64,000 nucleotides of DNA from the NCBI RefSeq assembly GCF_026151205.1, contig NC_087079.1:11212635-11276634 (forward strand). Direction: 5' to 3'. Positions 11,404 through 22,588 of the stretch are shown here, one piece after another. The translations under genes and the position numbers were made by a program. How positions within the stretch are numbered: the stretch's first letter is position 1; each line of letters opens with the position of its first letter. The notes under the pieces are model-generated. The model searched no databases and was not told the origin of the DNA. It worked only from the letters and a program-made list of their open reading frames with translations. Origin of the DNA: Bolinopsis microptera. Taxonomy: Eukaryota; Ctenophora; Tentaculata; Lobata; Bolinopsidae.

Positions 11404-11408
11404 TTAAG

Positions 11409-12497
11409 ACATTTGTTGGTGGAGCATATTCCTACCTTCGTGATGTTTTATCAGGCGTCCCACAAGGGTCTGTTTTAGGTCCTTTATTGTTTGTCATTTT
11501 TATCAATGACTTGCCTGATTGTATTAATGGTATATCAAAACTGTTTGCAGATGATCTTAAAGTTATTATGGATGCCAATGACACTGAAAGCACTTTCAAT
11601 ATGTTAGAAAGCTTGCAAAACTGGCAAAATGTGTGGCTGTTAAAGTTTAATCCTAGCAAATGCAAAATAATGCATGTTCCATTTAATGAAAATCCCCTTC
11701 AAGAATATGTATTTAGTGGTGTTACACTTGAATGTATTGAAGCAGAGAAAGATCTTGGAGTTTTAACTTCTTCAGATTTGAAATGGTCGAAACATATTAA
11801 AAGTTGTATTAGTAAAGCAAACAGTATGATTGCATGGGTTACAAGGAATCTCATTATAAGAGAAATTAATGTTATGAGAAATGTTTATAAAACGATAATA
11901 AGACCCCACTTGGAGTATTGTGCTCAGTTGTGGTCTCCACCTGCCTGCCATGGGAAGTGGGCTACTATCATTGAACTGGAAAATGTCCAGAGAAGGTTCA
12001 CACGCCTTATTGATGATATTGGAACACTTCCTTACAGTGAAAGGTTGGATGCCTTACAGATTACAACACTCGCAGAGAGACGGGTTAGAGGAGATTTGAT
12101 TGAAGCCTACAAAATTGTAAATGGATTGGTTGAGTATGGAAAAGATATTTTCAATTTAAGTAGATCGGGAGATAAAATTGTTAGCACTAAATCTAACAAT
12201 ATTGATAGAAATATTAAAACCTTGTCTAATAATTTTTTATCAGAGTGTGTTATCAGCTTTTGGAATAAATTGCCATCTTTTGTTAGAAATTCAGTGTCTG
12301 TTATTGATTTTAAAATTAATCTAGAAGAATTTAAAAAGACTAATAATTTAGTAGACACAGGCAACTTTTGGGAAGTGTCAAATATAGTTTTAGCAAAAAT
12401 AGAGGGTGTAAATTATATCGAAAAGAAGAAGCAACAAGTCCAATATTTATATAAAAATCCGTGTGTTGCCAAGAGAAAGGGAATAAATATCTCATGA
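11409..12497 (+). pseudogene. Copy 2 ORF2: RT second half and C-terminal region
   Basis: Resumes in the original frame: DVLSGVPQGSVLGPLLFV (motif B), LFADDLKVIM (motif C with catalytic Asp-Asp), NVWLLKFNPSKCK, EKDLGVLTSSDLKW, RPHLEYCAQLWSPPACHG, QRRFTRLIDDIGTLPYSERL and the last blocks, to the TGA at 12495-12497. Every block of copy 1 has a counterpart at the same spacing. There are no other stops, so the interrupting element may be younger than any decay of this copy. Confidence 0.85.
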
Positions 12498-12593
12498 ATT
12501 TGTTTTTATTTATTTTTTAAATTAACGGTTTTTAACTTTTTTAACTTTTTTATATGTAAATAAATTATGACAATTATGATAGTTATAGAATTT

Positions 12594-12632
<39 letters not shown>

Positions 12633-12953
12633 ATTTTTTTTAAAATGACGAAGGCTGTGAAATGTTCACAGTTCTGATAATGAGGAAATCAGAAAGAATG
12701 TTTAAAACTAGTGATGATGTTTATGTCATTATTCTTAATCTAATCTAATCTAATCTTAGTTCTTTTTTAACATTATATCAATTAAAACTGACACCCAGGT
12801 GGGCACCAACAGGCAACGTTATGCTACTGCTGATACCCATAAGTCTTCATTACATATTTTCTTAAAGTATTAGTACCCTTACTGTTCATTATTCATCAAT
12901 CACTGCCACAGATCTAACTGGGCATGCATTTTAACTAATTTTAACCAACTCAG

Positions 12954-13717
12954 GTGGCATGTTGATTATTGAACCATTGTGGGTATTTGGCTCTGTTGGA
13001 TTTTGTATTGCTTGTGGCCGAAAGCAACTCTCTGAGGTCGAAAACCTGTGGACAAACAGATACTTTCTGGTGATGGTTGCAAAAATTCTCTTTTTCTTCA
13101 TTCCTTTCGGAAGCTGGATTCTCTATTCTCATACTGAGTGGGAAACTACATTCTTCCTCAACAAAGGATCCAATTTACTACCAGTTGTAGCCACACTGGC
13201 AGTATTTATGCATATTATAGTAGCATTGTTAACTTATTGGTTGAACATGCAGCTTCTTAGAAAGTATGGTCCATTGATAGTGGTAAAGTTATCTATACTT
13301 GGATTTGGACTCTTCTTTTCAACTCAAGGAATGTTCTATGATACTCTGATGTACTCTGGAACATATGATGAATTTCACAGTGGAGTTACCAAGAGTTTTC
13401 TTTCATTTTTCTTGACAGAACGATTCAGAGACTCATACATTATGTTTTTTGTCTGTTTTGGACCAGTTTTTTTTGCTGTGGCCCTGAGCTTCAATGAGGT
13501 TTGTACCCATGATGAAAAGAAACAATTTGTACAAATACTGTGGAGGGAAGTGCTTGTGCAAGGTACTTTCATCTGCTTGGTGTATGTATTGATAAGCTTA
13601 TCCGGTGTATCATCTCACAATTTTACTCTTTATAGATTACCAGCTGTCATTTTCATGTATTTTGTACCAAATTCTACTTTGATTTTGCCATTTCATTTAC
13701 TTCTCTGGAAAGATTGA
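12954..13717 (+). CDS. Seven-segment membrane protein, unidentified
   Basis: A 252-residue frame from the ATG at 12959, or an exon from the acceptor CAACTCAG at 12946-12953. Hydrophobic segments lie at about residues 2-19, 35-57, 73-94, 105-127, 160-178, 198-216 and 227-249, a layout of seven membrane spans with short loops and almost no tail. The acceptor just before the ATG means this could be the last exon of a longer gene whose first exons lie upstream, possibly split by retrotransposon copy 2 in the intron. I do not recognise the family; chemoreceptor-like or TMEM-type proteins are possible. The dense hydrophobic pattern over 750 bp makes chance unlikely. Confidence 0.6.
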
Positions 13718-13854
13718 TTAGTTTGTTTTGCTGCAGCTTGAATTACCAAAGTTTTTCTTATATTGATCAAATGATGGATTATTTTCTTGGTATTGAACTG
13801 TATGAATTTTGACCCATTCAAATTTTTCAGACAGTGTTCAACTATACTTGAATT

Positions 13855-13965
13855 GACTTAACAATTTATTTAACAATTTGCTTTACAATTTAATTTACAA
13901 TTTACTTTACAATTTACTTTACAATTTACATTACAATTTACTTTACAACTTACAATTTACTTTAT
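13855..13965. repeat. Minisatellite of ACAATTTACTTT-type units
   Basis: About eight degenerate copies of a 14-bp unit (TTTACAATTTACTT) just downstream of the membrane protein gene, within its likely 3' untranslated region or spacer. Confidence 0.75.
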
Positions 13966-14194
13966 TTTTGGGTTTTATTGTTCAATTCTAAATATCATTT
14001 TTTTAAATGAATCCAGTTGATAAAACCTTCAAATGTTTATTTTAAGACTTTATGTTAGCTGACTATCACCTGTAATAATTTTTCCAATGGTACAGATAAA
14101 TCTATATTATATAACATAAACTGCAAGAATTGTGTATATTATTCTTATTGAAAAGTATTTATTGTTTTATTGTTACCATTACTTGGCTGCCAAA

Positions 14195-14333
14195 CAGGGA
14201 CAAAAGAAAATCGTGATTATTTTGGCCAAAAATCGAGATACCGCGACAAGCCAAACAGACGACATATAAAATTTGTCGCTAAGAATGGGAAAAATCACGA
14301 TCCCACACATGCCGCGATTTCCTTTTGTCCCTG
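14195..14333 (-). mobile_element. hAT-type MITE, family A, copy 1
   Basis: A 139-bp element with perfect inverted ends CAGGGACAAAAG and CTTTTGTCCCTG and GC-rich subterminal CGCGATT motifs. It is flanked by 8-bp duplications CTGCCAAA (14187-14194) and CTGCCTAA (14334-14341), one mismatch. It is in the opposite orientation to the copies at 43038 and 47513. CAGGG termini plus 8-bp duplications are the hallmark of hAT transposons. No coding capacity. Confidence 0.85.
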
Positions 14334-14519
14334 CTGCCTAATGATGAAATTCTCCCCCGAGGCTCGAAGATCATTTAGGAAAATAAAACCATCTTTATTG
14401 TAAAATGTTGTAAATAAATGACTCAGCCCATCTATTCATTTCCCACTGCCTTCCACTCCCTGGCCCAAGTTAAGGAAATAATGATAACAAAATCCATGAC
14501 AAAATTATCATATTTAGGG

Positions 14520-17500
14520 ATGAGGCTGGTAAGATTTCTGCTGCGTTACTACCCTCCGGGTATCATCCTGGAGTATGAGCAGGGCAGTCAGACCAGGACG
14601 AGGACTATCGACCTACTGGATCTTACCGAGCGCAGTAATATCTACGAGCTTGTTGCGCAGCTTCAAGCAAATGAGCCACTCATTACTCCGTCCAAAACAG
14701 ATCAGGTTACACTTTTAAACCTGTAAATTTAAAGCTATTGGTGACTCCTGTAAATTGCTGTTTAGAAAGTTTCTAGTATAATATAAGAAGCTCTGAATTA
14801 CGCAGAATTACGTAACTTATTTCAGGTAGCTAAGCTGCTCCTGAAGCTGCAGTCGAAGCTCTCTTCACCAGACAAGCACCATTACAACCACTACAAAACT
14901 ATTCGTACTCACGTCCTCCCTGTCACTAACGTTAGCTTCAACAAAAGTGGATCCAAATTCGTGTCAGGTGGGTTTTCAATTTTCATGATCTCAGTTATTA
15001 AAAGTATGATCAGATTGTAGTTGTTAGTGTTAAAAATTGAATTGGAAGTTGAATTAACTTTGAGTTTACAACTCTACCCGCGACCTTGAATTTAGTGCCA
15101 ATATAGCTCGACTCCTAATTATAATTGTCTTCGTGACAAGCTATCCAATCAGAAAGCTGTATTCTAATCACATGACACAAACAAACCAATCAGAAAGCTG
15201 TATTTACGACCCACTCAGGTAGTTACGACCGCACATGTAAGATATGGGACACCCACCAAGGTCAGGAGCTCCATGTGTTAGACGGACACAAGAACGTTGT
15301 GTACGCTGTTGCTTTCAACAATCCCTTCGCAGACAAGATTGTAACTGGATCCTTTGACAGGTCCGTGTGTTAAATTTAGGGATTTTAAATTATTAGTGAT
15401 TAGTCTAATTAGTGATCGTAATTAAATTAATTAAACTCTTAGCCATTAAAACTGTCCCCATCAGGACTGCTAAGTTGTGGAGTACAGAGACAGGGAAATG
15501 TTACCACACCTTTAAAGGGCACACTGCTGAAATAGTGTGTGTCACATTCAACAGTTCCAGTACCTTGGTAGCTACGGGGAGTATGGATACTATGGGCAAG
15601 ATATGGGATGTGGAGACTGGGGTTGAGATGGCTTCTTTACAGGTGGATTAGCTCGTCACGTGGTGTTAATTCTTGACACGTGGTGTTAATACTTGACACG
15701 TGGTGTGAATACAAGACACGTGGTGTGAATACTTGACACGTGGTGTGAACTGTGAATACAAGACACGTGGTGTGAAAACTTGACACGCGGTGTGAATACA
15801 AGATACGTGGTGCGAATTAGCGTGTCACGTGGTGTGAATACTTGACACGTGGTGTTAATACTTGACACGTGGTGTTAATACAAGACACGTGGTGTGAATA
15901 CAAGGCACATAGTACGAATACGGTATATCGGGGTCCCGGTGATCATTGTGCTCGCTCTTTGTGTTTGCCGCTCTAGAATATCTTATTTAAGCTATTAAAG
16001 TACTGATTTCGTGGGGTGGGTGGTGTTTGTTATATTAGACAAAATACGGCAAAAGGTTTCTGGTCCCTCAATTATACCATATTCGTAGGTTTCATGAGTT
16101 GAATCATACCCTATTTAACATATTGAAACTTAGATTCCTGTTTACACACGACGACTCACTCGTTCGCAAAGGAACTGATCTCAATATAATTTTATTGTAC
16201 ACCCAAATAAATTATTTGTCGACTTCAAAGTAAGCATCGAATTTTTCTTCCAACCGAAAATGGGCCAATGATAAGAAAGGCGTCAGAAAATCAACAAAAA
16301 ATGATATACTTCATGACAGGAAACACGTGACATAACTTAACACGTGACGTAACTTGACACGTGACATAACTTGACACGTGACATAAATTAACACGTGACA
16401 TAACGTGACTACTTGCTGTTTCAGGGCCACAGTGCGGAGATAATCTCAATACAGTTCAACAGTCTTGGAGACAAAGTGGTAACGGGCAGTTTCGACAACA
16501 CCGTCGCTATCTGGGACGTGGAAACTGGTCACAAAATCTCCTCACTGATTGGTTAGTTTATTTTATGCTGCCAGCTGATTGGTTCCGTGCTGTCACGTGT
16601 CAAACCGAACATTCATCAGCTCATGATTACCGTAATTTATATTCAACAATCAACAAAAACTCGCGAAATCTGTGAGTTTTTAACACGTTACTAATTTGAA
16701 GGACACCGAGGTGAGATCTCAAACGCGGTGATTAGTTACGATGACACTCTCATTGGCACAGGATCCATGGACAAGAGTTGCAAGGTAAGTAACTTACTTA
16801 ATTATTAACTTTGTTTATAAACATATATAAACAAAATATTGTCGTATAAATACGAATATTGTTAGCCATTTTATACATCCAATCCAAAACCTTGAATATT
16901 TCAGTCAATTAAATTTAGGATGATTCTGAATGTGTCTTGTCTGATTAGCAACTAATATGTTTTTAGTTAAGAAAAGTTCCGGTTTGAAGAACCATCTCAA
17001 CTCTCTATTAATGATCTCTTTCTTTGAAAAGGAACTTTAATTTTTGTAGCGAGCTTCAACCTTTTAAAGGATGCCCTCTTCCACAATTTAACATCTCAGT
17101 TGTTATACTAAAAGAAACATTTTCTTGCAATATTGAAAAATAAAAATACCGTGCATTGCATTCAATATCTCAATTTAAATGTTCTGAAATAAAAAGGTCT
17201 TAAATGATATCTTTAGAAATATTGTCGTCACATATTCTGCAAATATAAAATATCGCTTATAACTTATAAGGTTTGCGGTGATATAAAAAATAAATAAACC
17301 CTGATATTAGTTAATTGAATATGAAAAAATAATCTTTGCTATAACACAACATCTTTGCGTATAGAATTCGCTCCAATAGCTGTAAAGGTCCTCTCATAAC
17401 TCTTAAAATGTTGCAAGAGTGGTCCTACTCTATTCGTGTGTTCGAGTAGAGGCTGGGCGTTATCTTTTCTTTGTGACTGTGTTTTTCACTGAAGGAAGTA

Positions 17501-19595
17501 ATTCGGGTTAGTGAGTATCCAGGGGGTAACAAAACGGAGAAGATAATCAATAATTGTAAATGAGAGTAGTTTCATACTGAAATTGTTAATCTCTGTACCT
17601 GTTTTAAATCTTCTCAACTAGCTCCCGGATACATCTTTTGAACTGTCCTCCTCTCAGACTCCCGCTCCACTAATCCTTTACTTGTCCGTACTTGTGTTCT
17701 GGCCTCACTTCAGACTCCTATCAGTACGACACATTCCGGAGACTACACACCGATGATTTACTGCTTTGTTGTTAATGACATTATTTCCCTCGGATGGATT
17801 TTAATTAATAAGCAAAAGTACAATAATGTAAGCAAAAGCATAATAATATAAGCATGGCCCCCACCCTGTATCATTCTCTCTTAGCCCCCCCCCCCCCCCA
17901 GGCCCCCACCCTCTATCATTCTATCTTTTGCCCCCCCGGCCCCCACCCTGTATCACTCTCTCTTTTGCCCCCCTGGCCCCCACCCTGTATCACTCTCTAT
18001 CTTCTCAGGTATGGGACTGTAGGTCAGGACAGTGTGTTGAGACACTGTACGGGCACACTGACGAGGTACTTGACATTTCGTTCGATCACAGGGGAAAACA
18101 GCTGCTCTCTGTTTCTGCTGATGCTACAGGTATGTTTTAAAATAACAATATTTACTAATATTGTAAATCCAAGAAATTAAATTGAAGCAATTTGATTGTT
18201 AAACAGCTACGAGTTAAATTTATACTGCGTTTAGCTTCGTATTGTATGTATGTAGTATAGAAACATTACTGGGTGTAGGTTTATGCATTTATGAAATATA
18301 TCACATGTATAACTAAATTAAAGGCTAAAGTTCGTCTCAAACACTTTTCTCTAACCAGCCCCCTGTTTTAGCCCGAGTATTCGACGTTGGCTCCTACAAG
18401 TGTTTGGCCACGTTTGTGGGCCACGAACGTGAGATCAGTAAAGGAACGTTTAATCCTAGCGGTAAACGTGTTGCTACTGCCAGCAGTGATAAAACTGTCA
18501 GGATATGGGATATAAACTCAGGGAAATGTTTACAGGTTTGTACTTTAATTAGGTTAATTAAGTAGGTTGATTAATTGGGTTAATTAAGTAGGTTAATTAA
18601 TTAGCTAGTGGATTCATTGTCGTGTTGGCAAGAATGACTAGTTATGAACACTATTTCCGTTAAAAATTCAATGAGTTCGTTAATTCAAAGCCATTAATTG
18701 CAGTTATCAGTATTAATGACATTTCAGATGTGTTACATGTGAAACTCTGTTTCATAGTGTATTGTAAAATGTAACATTTCACACGATTTTACGCAATGCG
18801 TGTTCGAAGCAAGCAATAATTCTAATTTTAGATGAGCACGTTATACATTTTACATGTATTATGATATAATATATAGAATTTTCGAGTGCCCTGCCTTGCA
18901 TGGCAACTCGTAAACACATCTTGCACGAATTCTATTACTCAATCAATGTGTTTAAACTATGTGGTGTAGAGCTCGTATTGGTTCGTGTCAAGAACTCGTT
19001 TTCAATAGGATTGAATGAAAGAAATTGTTAGATAATGAAGATGGGCCGGGGGGGGGGGGGGGGGATTGAAATTGGGAATGGTTTAAGTATGAGTAATTAT
19101 CGTAGTGCTCAAGTGGAACTAATATTGATTATTGAGCTCTGGAAAGGTAGAAAAAATGTGTCTGATGTGGGAACACTCTTATTTGTTTGTAAATCTGCAT
19201 ATTAAATAGATAGATATAGATAGATCTTAGAAATTTCGAGAGTCTTGAGGAAAATGTACTAACTTGAGGACAATGTACTAACTTGAGGAAAATGTACTAA
19301 CTATGCTATTTCTATTTTCTGCCAAACAGTCTATGTAAAGGCTGAACCCTTGCTCTGGGAATTAGTGCACATCGAATACTACTATATTTCAATCTATCTG
19401 GAATAAAAGGAGAAAGTCGCATCTAAGAACAGATTTTGAATGTTGTAAATGTTTCAGACGTTGGAAGGGCACACAGACGAGGTGTTCAGTTGCCAGTTTA
19501 ACTACTCGGGTGATATGCTGATAAGTGGTAGTAAAGACAACACGTGTCGACTGTGGAAAGATACGAACTCTGGAAAACTTGCCGGTGCTTTATAG
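14520..19595 (+). CDS. DAW1: Dynein axonemal assembly factor with WD repeats (DAW1), 9 exons
   Basis: DAW1 (WDR69) is a cytoplasmic WD40 factor needed to deliver outer dynein arms to motile cilia. Exons: 14520-14705, 14826-14967, 15219-15360, 15465-15642, 16425-16551, 16702-16784, 18009-18129, 18372-18535, 19458-19595. All introns are GT-AG and the phases close exactly, giving 426 residues against about 415 in vertebrates. The N-terminus [16 protein letters not shown] and the block IDLLDL are diagnostic of the family. Eight WD repeats follow, with endings such as [62 protein letters not shown] and [11 protein letters not shown]. The start at 14520 matches the family N-terminus; TTTAG just before it may be a 5' UTR acceptor. 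The C-terminal extension after CRLWK is about 10 residues longer than usual. Confidence 0.95.
15650..15920. repeat. CACGTG minisatellite in DAW1 intron 4
   Basis: About a dozen copies of a roughly 20-bp unit, GACACGTGGTGTGAATAC followed by TT or AA, each with the palindrome CACGTG. A looser set of ACACGTGACATAACTT-type units follows in the same intron at 16318-16406, next to the exon 5 acceptor. Many units differ by single bases. Confidence 0.9.
17850..18003. repeat. C-rich tandem repeat abutting DAW1 exon 7 acceptor
   Basis: Four diverged units of about 38-45 bp (GGCCCCCACCCTGTATCACT and variants, with CTCTCTTTTGCCCCCC) end directly at the polypyrimidine tract and CTTCTCAG acceptor of exon 7 at 18001-18008. 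The last unit supplies the pyrimidine tract of this splice site. Confidence 0.8.
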
Positions 19596-19691
19596 GATTT
19601 GTCTTTCAAGGTTTTGTGAAAGACTGATGCGGTCAGCTACCAATTGCTCGGAAATTGCGAGTTGGACTTTCTGTACCAAACTGTACCATGG

Positions 19692-20930
19692 TACAATATT
19701 TGACGAAAGTCAATTATCTTGAGATCCTACTGATAAATTTTCTTTAAACTTTCCAGATAGTTGTATTGCTATAGGACGGATAATCTGAGCAAGTTTGGGC
19801 GAATTTCTATGTGCCAAACTTGAGATATGACTTCAAACACAAGAAAATATCTCAAATTGGTACAATATTTGACGAAAGTCAATTATCTTGAGATCCTACT
19901 GATAAATTTTCTGTAAACTTTCCAAATAGTTGTATGGTTATAAGACGGATAATCTGAGCAAGTTTGGGCGAATTTCTATGTGCCAAACTTGGGATATGAC
20001 TTCAAACACAAGAAAATATCTCAAATTGGTACAATATTTGACGAAAGTCAATTATCTTGAGATCCTACTGATAAATTTTCTTTAAACTTTCCAGATAGTT
20101 GTATGGCTATAGGACGGATAATCTGAGCAAGTTTGGGCGAATTTCTATGTGCCAAACCTGAGATATGAGTTCAAACACAAGAAAATATCTCAAATTGGTA
20201 CAATATTTGACGAAAGTCAATTATCTTGAGATCCTACTGATAAATTTTCTTTAAACTTTCCAGATAGTTGTATGGCTATAGGACGGATAATCTGAGCAAG
20301 TTTGGGCGAATTTCTATGTGCCAAACTTGAGATATGACTTCAAACACAAGAAAATATCTCAAATTGGTACAATATTTGACGAAAGTCAATTATCTTGAGA
20401 TCCTACTGATAAATTTTCTTTAAACTTTCCAGATAGTTGTATGGCTATAGGATGGATAATCTGAGCAAGTTTGGGGGAATTTCTATGTGCCAAACCTGAG
20501 ATATGAGTTCAAACACAAGAAAATATCTCAAATTGGTACAATATTTGACGAAAGTCAATTATCTTGAGATCCTACTGATAAATTTTCTTTAAACTTTCCA
20601 GATAGTTGTATGGCTATAGGACGGATAATCTGAGCAAGTTTGGGCGAATTTCTATGTGCCAAACTTGAGATATGACTTCAAACACAAGAAAATATCTCAA
20701 ATTGGTACAATATTTGACGAAAGTCAATTATCTTGAGATCCTACTGATAAATTTTCTTTAAACTTTCCAGATAGTTGTATGGCTATGAGACAGATATTCT
20801 GTGCGATTTTGGGGGAATTTTTATGTGCAAAACCTGAGATATGACTTCAAACACAAGAAAATATCTCAAATTGGTACAATATTTGACGAAAATCAGTTAT
20901 ATTGAGCTCCTACTGATAAACAAAAATGTT
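19692..20930 (+). repeat. 169-bp satellite array, direct orientation
   Basis: About seven tandem copies of a unit starting TACAATATTTGACGAAAGTC. Starts at 19692, 19861, 20030 and 20199 give a period of exactly 169 bp. Copies differ by only a few bases until the last one, which is more diverged. The array begins about 100 bp after the DAW1 stop. Confidence 0.93.
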
Positions 20931-20956
20931 GTGAAAAAATGGAAATAACATTTAGA

Positions 20957-21510
20957 TGCTTCCTCCTCCTCCTCCTCTTCCTCCTCTTCCTCCTCCTCCT
21001 CCTCTTCCTCTTCCTTCTCCTCCTCCTCCTCTCATTCATACCCCTCCTCCTCCTCCTCCTCTTCCTCCTCCTCCTCAGTCTTCCTCCTCCTCAGTCATCA
21101 TCCTCCTCCTCCTCCTCAGTCTTCCTCCTCCTCAGTCATCATCCTCCTCCTCAGTCCTCCTCCTCCTCCTCCTCCTCCTTTTCCTCCTCCTCCTCCTACT
21201 CCTCATCAGTCCTCCTCCTCTTCCTCCTCTTCCTCCTCAGTCATCCTTCTCCTCCTCCTCCTCCTCCTCCTCAGTCCTTCTTCTCCTCCTCTTCCCCCTC
21301 CTCAGTCTTCCTCATCCTCCTCATCCTCCTCCTCATCAGTCCTCCCCTTCCTCCTCCTTCCCCTCCTCAGTCCTCCTCTTCCAGTCCTCCTCCTTCTCCT
21401 CCTCCTCCTCCTCGTCAGTCCTCCTTTTCCTCCTCCTCCTCCTCATCCTCCTCTCCCTCCTCTCCCTCATCCCCTCTTCCTCCTTCTCCTCAGTCCTCCT
21501 CAGTCCTACT
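20957..21510 (+). repeat. (TCC)n polypyrimidine tract
   Basis: About 550 bp of TCC/TTC repeats with interspersed CTCAGT and CATCC, almost purine-free on this strand. The apparent leucine-, serine- or proline-rich reading frames are artefacts of the repeat. It lies between direct and inverted blocks of the 169-bp satellite. Confidence 0.95.
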
Positions 21511-21925
21511 AGAAATTCTACAAAAATCGCACAGATTATCTGTCTCATAGCCATACAACTATCTAGAAAGTTTAAAGAAAATTTATCAGTAGGATCTCGA
21601 AATATGTGCCTGCGTTCCGCTAGAAACCGCCAATTTGTGATATTTTCTTGTGTTTGAAGTCATATCTCAAGTTCAACACATAGAAATTCTACAAAAATTG
21701 CACAGATTATCTGTCTCATAGCCATACAACTATCTAGAAAGTTTAAAGAAAATGTATCAATAGGATCTCGAAATATGTGCCTGCGTTCCGCTAGAACCGC
21801 CAATTTGGAGATATTTCCTTGTGTTTGAAGTCATATCTTAGGTTTGGCACATAGAAACTCGCCCAAAATCGCGCAGAATATCTTTCTCATAGTCATACAA
21901 CTATCTGGAAAGTTTAAAGAAAATC
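21511..21925 (-). repeat. 169-bp satellite copies, inverted orientation
   Basis: About two and a half copies of the same satellite in reverse complement, recognisable by CTATCTAGAAAGTTTAAAG, CATACAACTATC and GTGTTTGAAGTCATATCT. They are more diverged than the direct array and lack part of the unit (they contain CTGCGTTCCGCTAGAA instead). Confidence 0.88.
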
Positions 21926-22588
21926 TATTGGTCAGATCTTGAGAAAATCAAAAATATATTCTAAGTTATTCACTAAAACACTCGATTTTCGACCAATCCA
22001 TATGGTACAGTTTTGTCGAAAGTCCTTCTGGAAATTGCCATTTTTTGGGACATTTCCGCGCGCGCGGTAACATCTATGGTAGTTTCGTTGCGCGCACGTA
22101 CCGTCTTTTTGAAGCGAAGATAACGAACAGCTTAATTAATGGCCGGATCGATTAAATCTGGTTGGTTACAAAATCTTGAACATTGAAGAGTAGGCGCTTT
22201 GTTTTGGCTACCATGTTGACCATGGAATAACAACTTTTCAGTAATATCTGGATTGTTATATCAGTGTTGAAATCAGTTGTTTAACATTAATTTTATAGAA
22301 TATATCCAGATATCACACATTCTATCAGATCAGTTTAAAGGTTAAATTCAAATCAGATTGTTGAAGGGCTGTTTCAGATATTTTATCTATTTATACCACA
22401 CCAACATGTAATTAAATGTTATTATAGTGTTTATAGATATTTGTTTTCAAACTTGTACTTCTTATTTGAGTCCATCATTCATACCGAAAATGTACTCACA
22501 AATAATGAAACCCATAAATATATGTACTTGCATAGTGCATACATTCAGCTGAAACAAAGCAATCCCTCTATCTTCTTGTTGATATAGG
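21926..22588. other. Spacer upstream of PIGK
   Basis: AT-rich with a short GC patch GCGCGCGGT near 22055. It probably includes the PIGK promoter and 5' untranslated region; GATATAG at 22581-22587 could be a 5' UTR splice acceptor. No other gene is seen. Confidence 0.35.

Larger units (their letters stand above)
8881..12760 (+). mobile_element. CR1/L2-like non-LTR retrotransposon, copy 2 (5'-truncated, interrupted)
   Basis: A relative of copy 1 from a different family: the protein aligns along its length but diverges, and the 3' tail is AATCT-type repeats (about 12735-12757) rather than ACTTT. It is truncated inside the endonuclease domain, whose first recognisable block is FRKDRDF near 8908. 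The reverse transcriptase frame is interrupted by a fold-back insert at 10651-11403 but is otherwise open to 12497. A long T-run stands in the 3' untranslated part (about 12595-12625). Confidence 0.82.

Noticed and set aside
19692-20930. Non-coding RNA gene cluster from regular 169-bp repeats
   Set aside because: Unit has no promoter boxes or termination signals; it behaves as a satellite with inverted copies nearby.
20939-21657. Leu/Pro/Ser-rich frames of over 200 codons
   Set aside because: Produced by the TCC tract between satellite blocks; no start context or splice sites support a gene.
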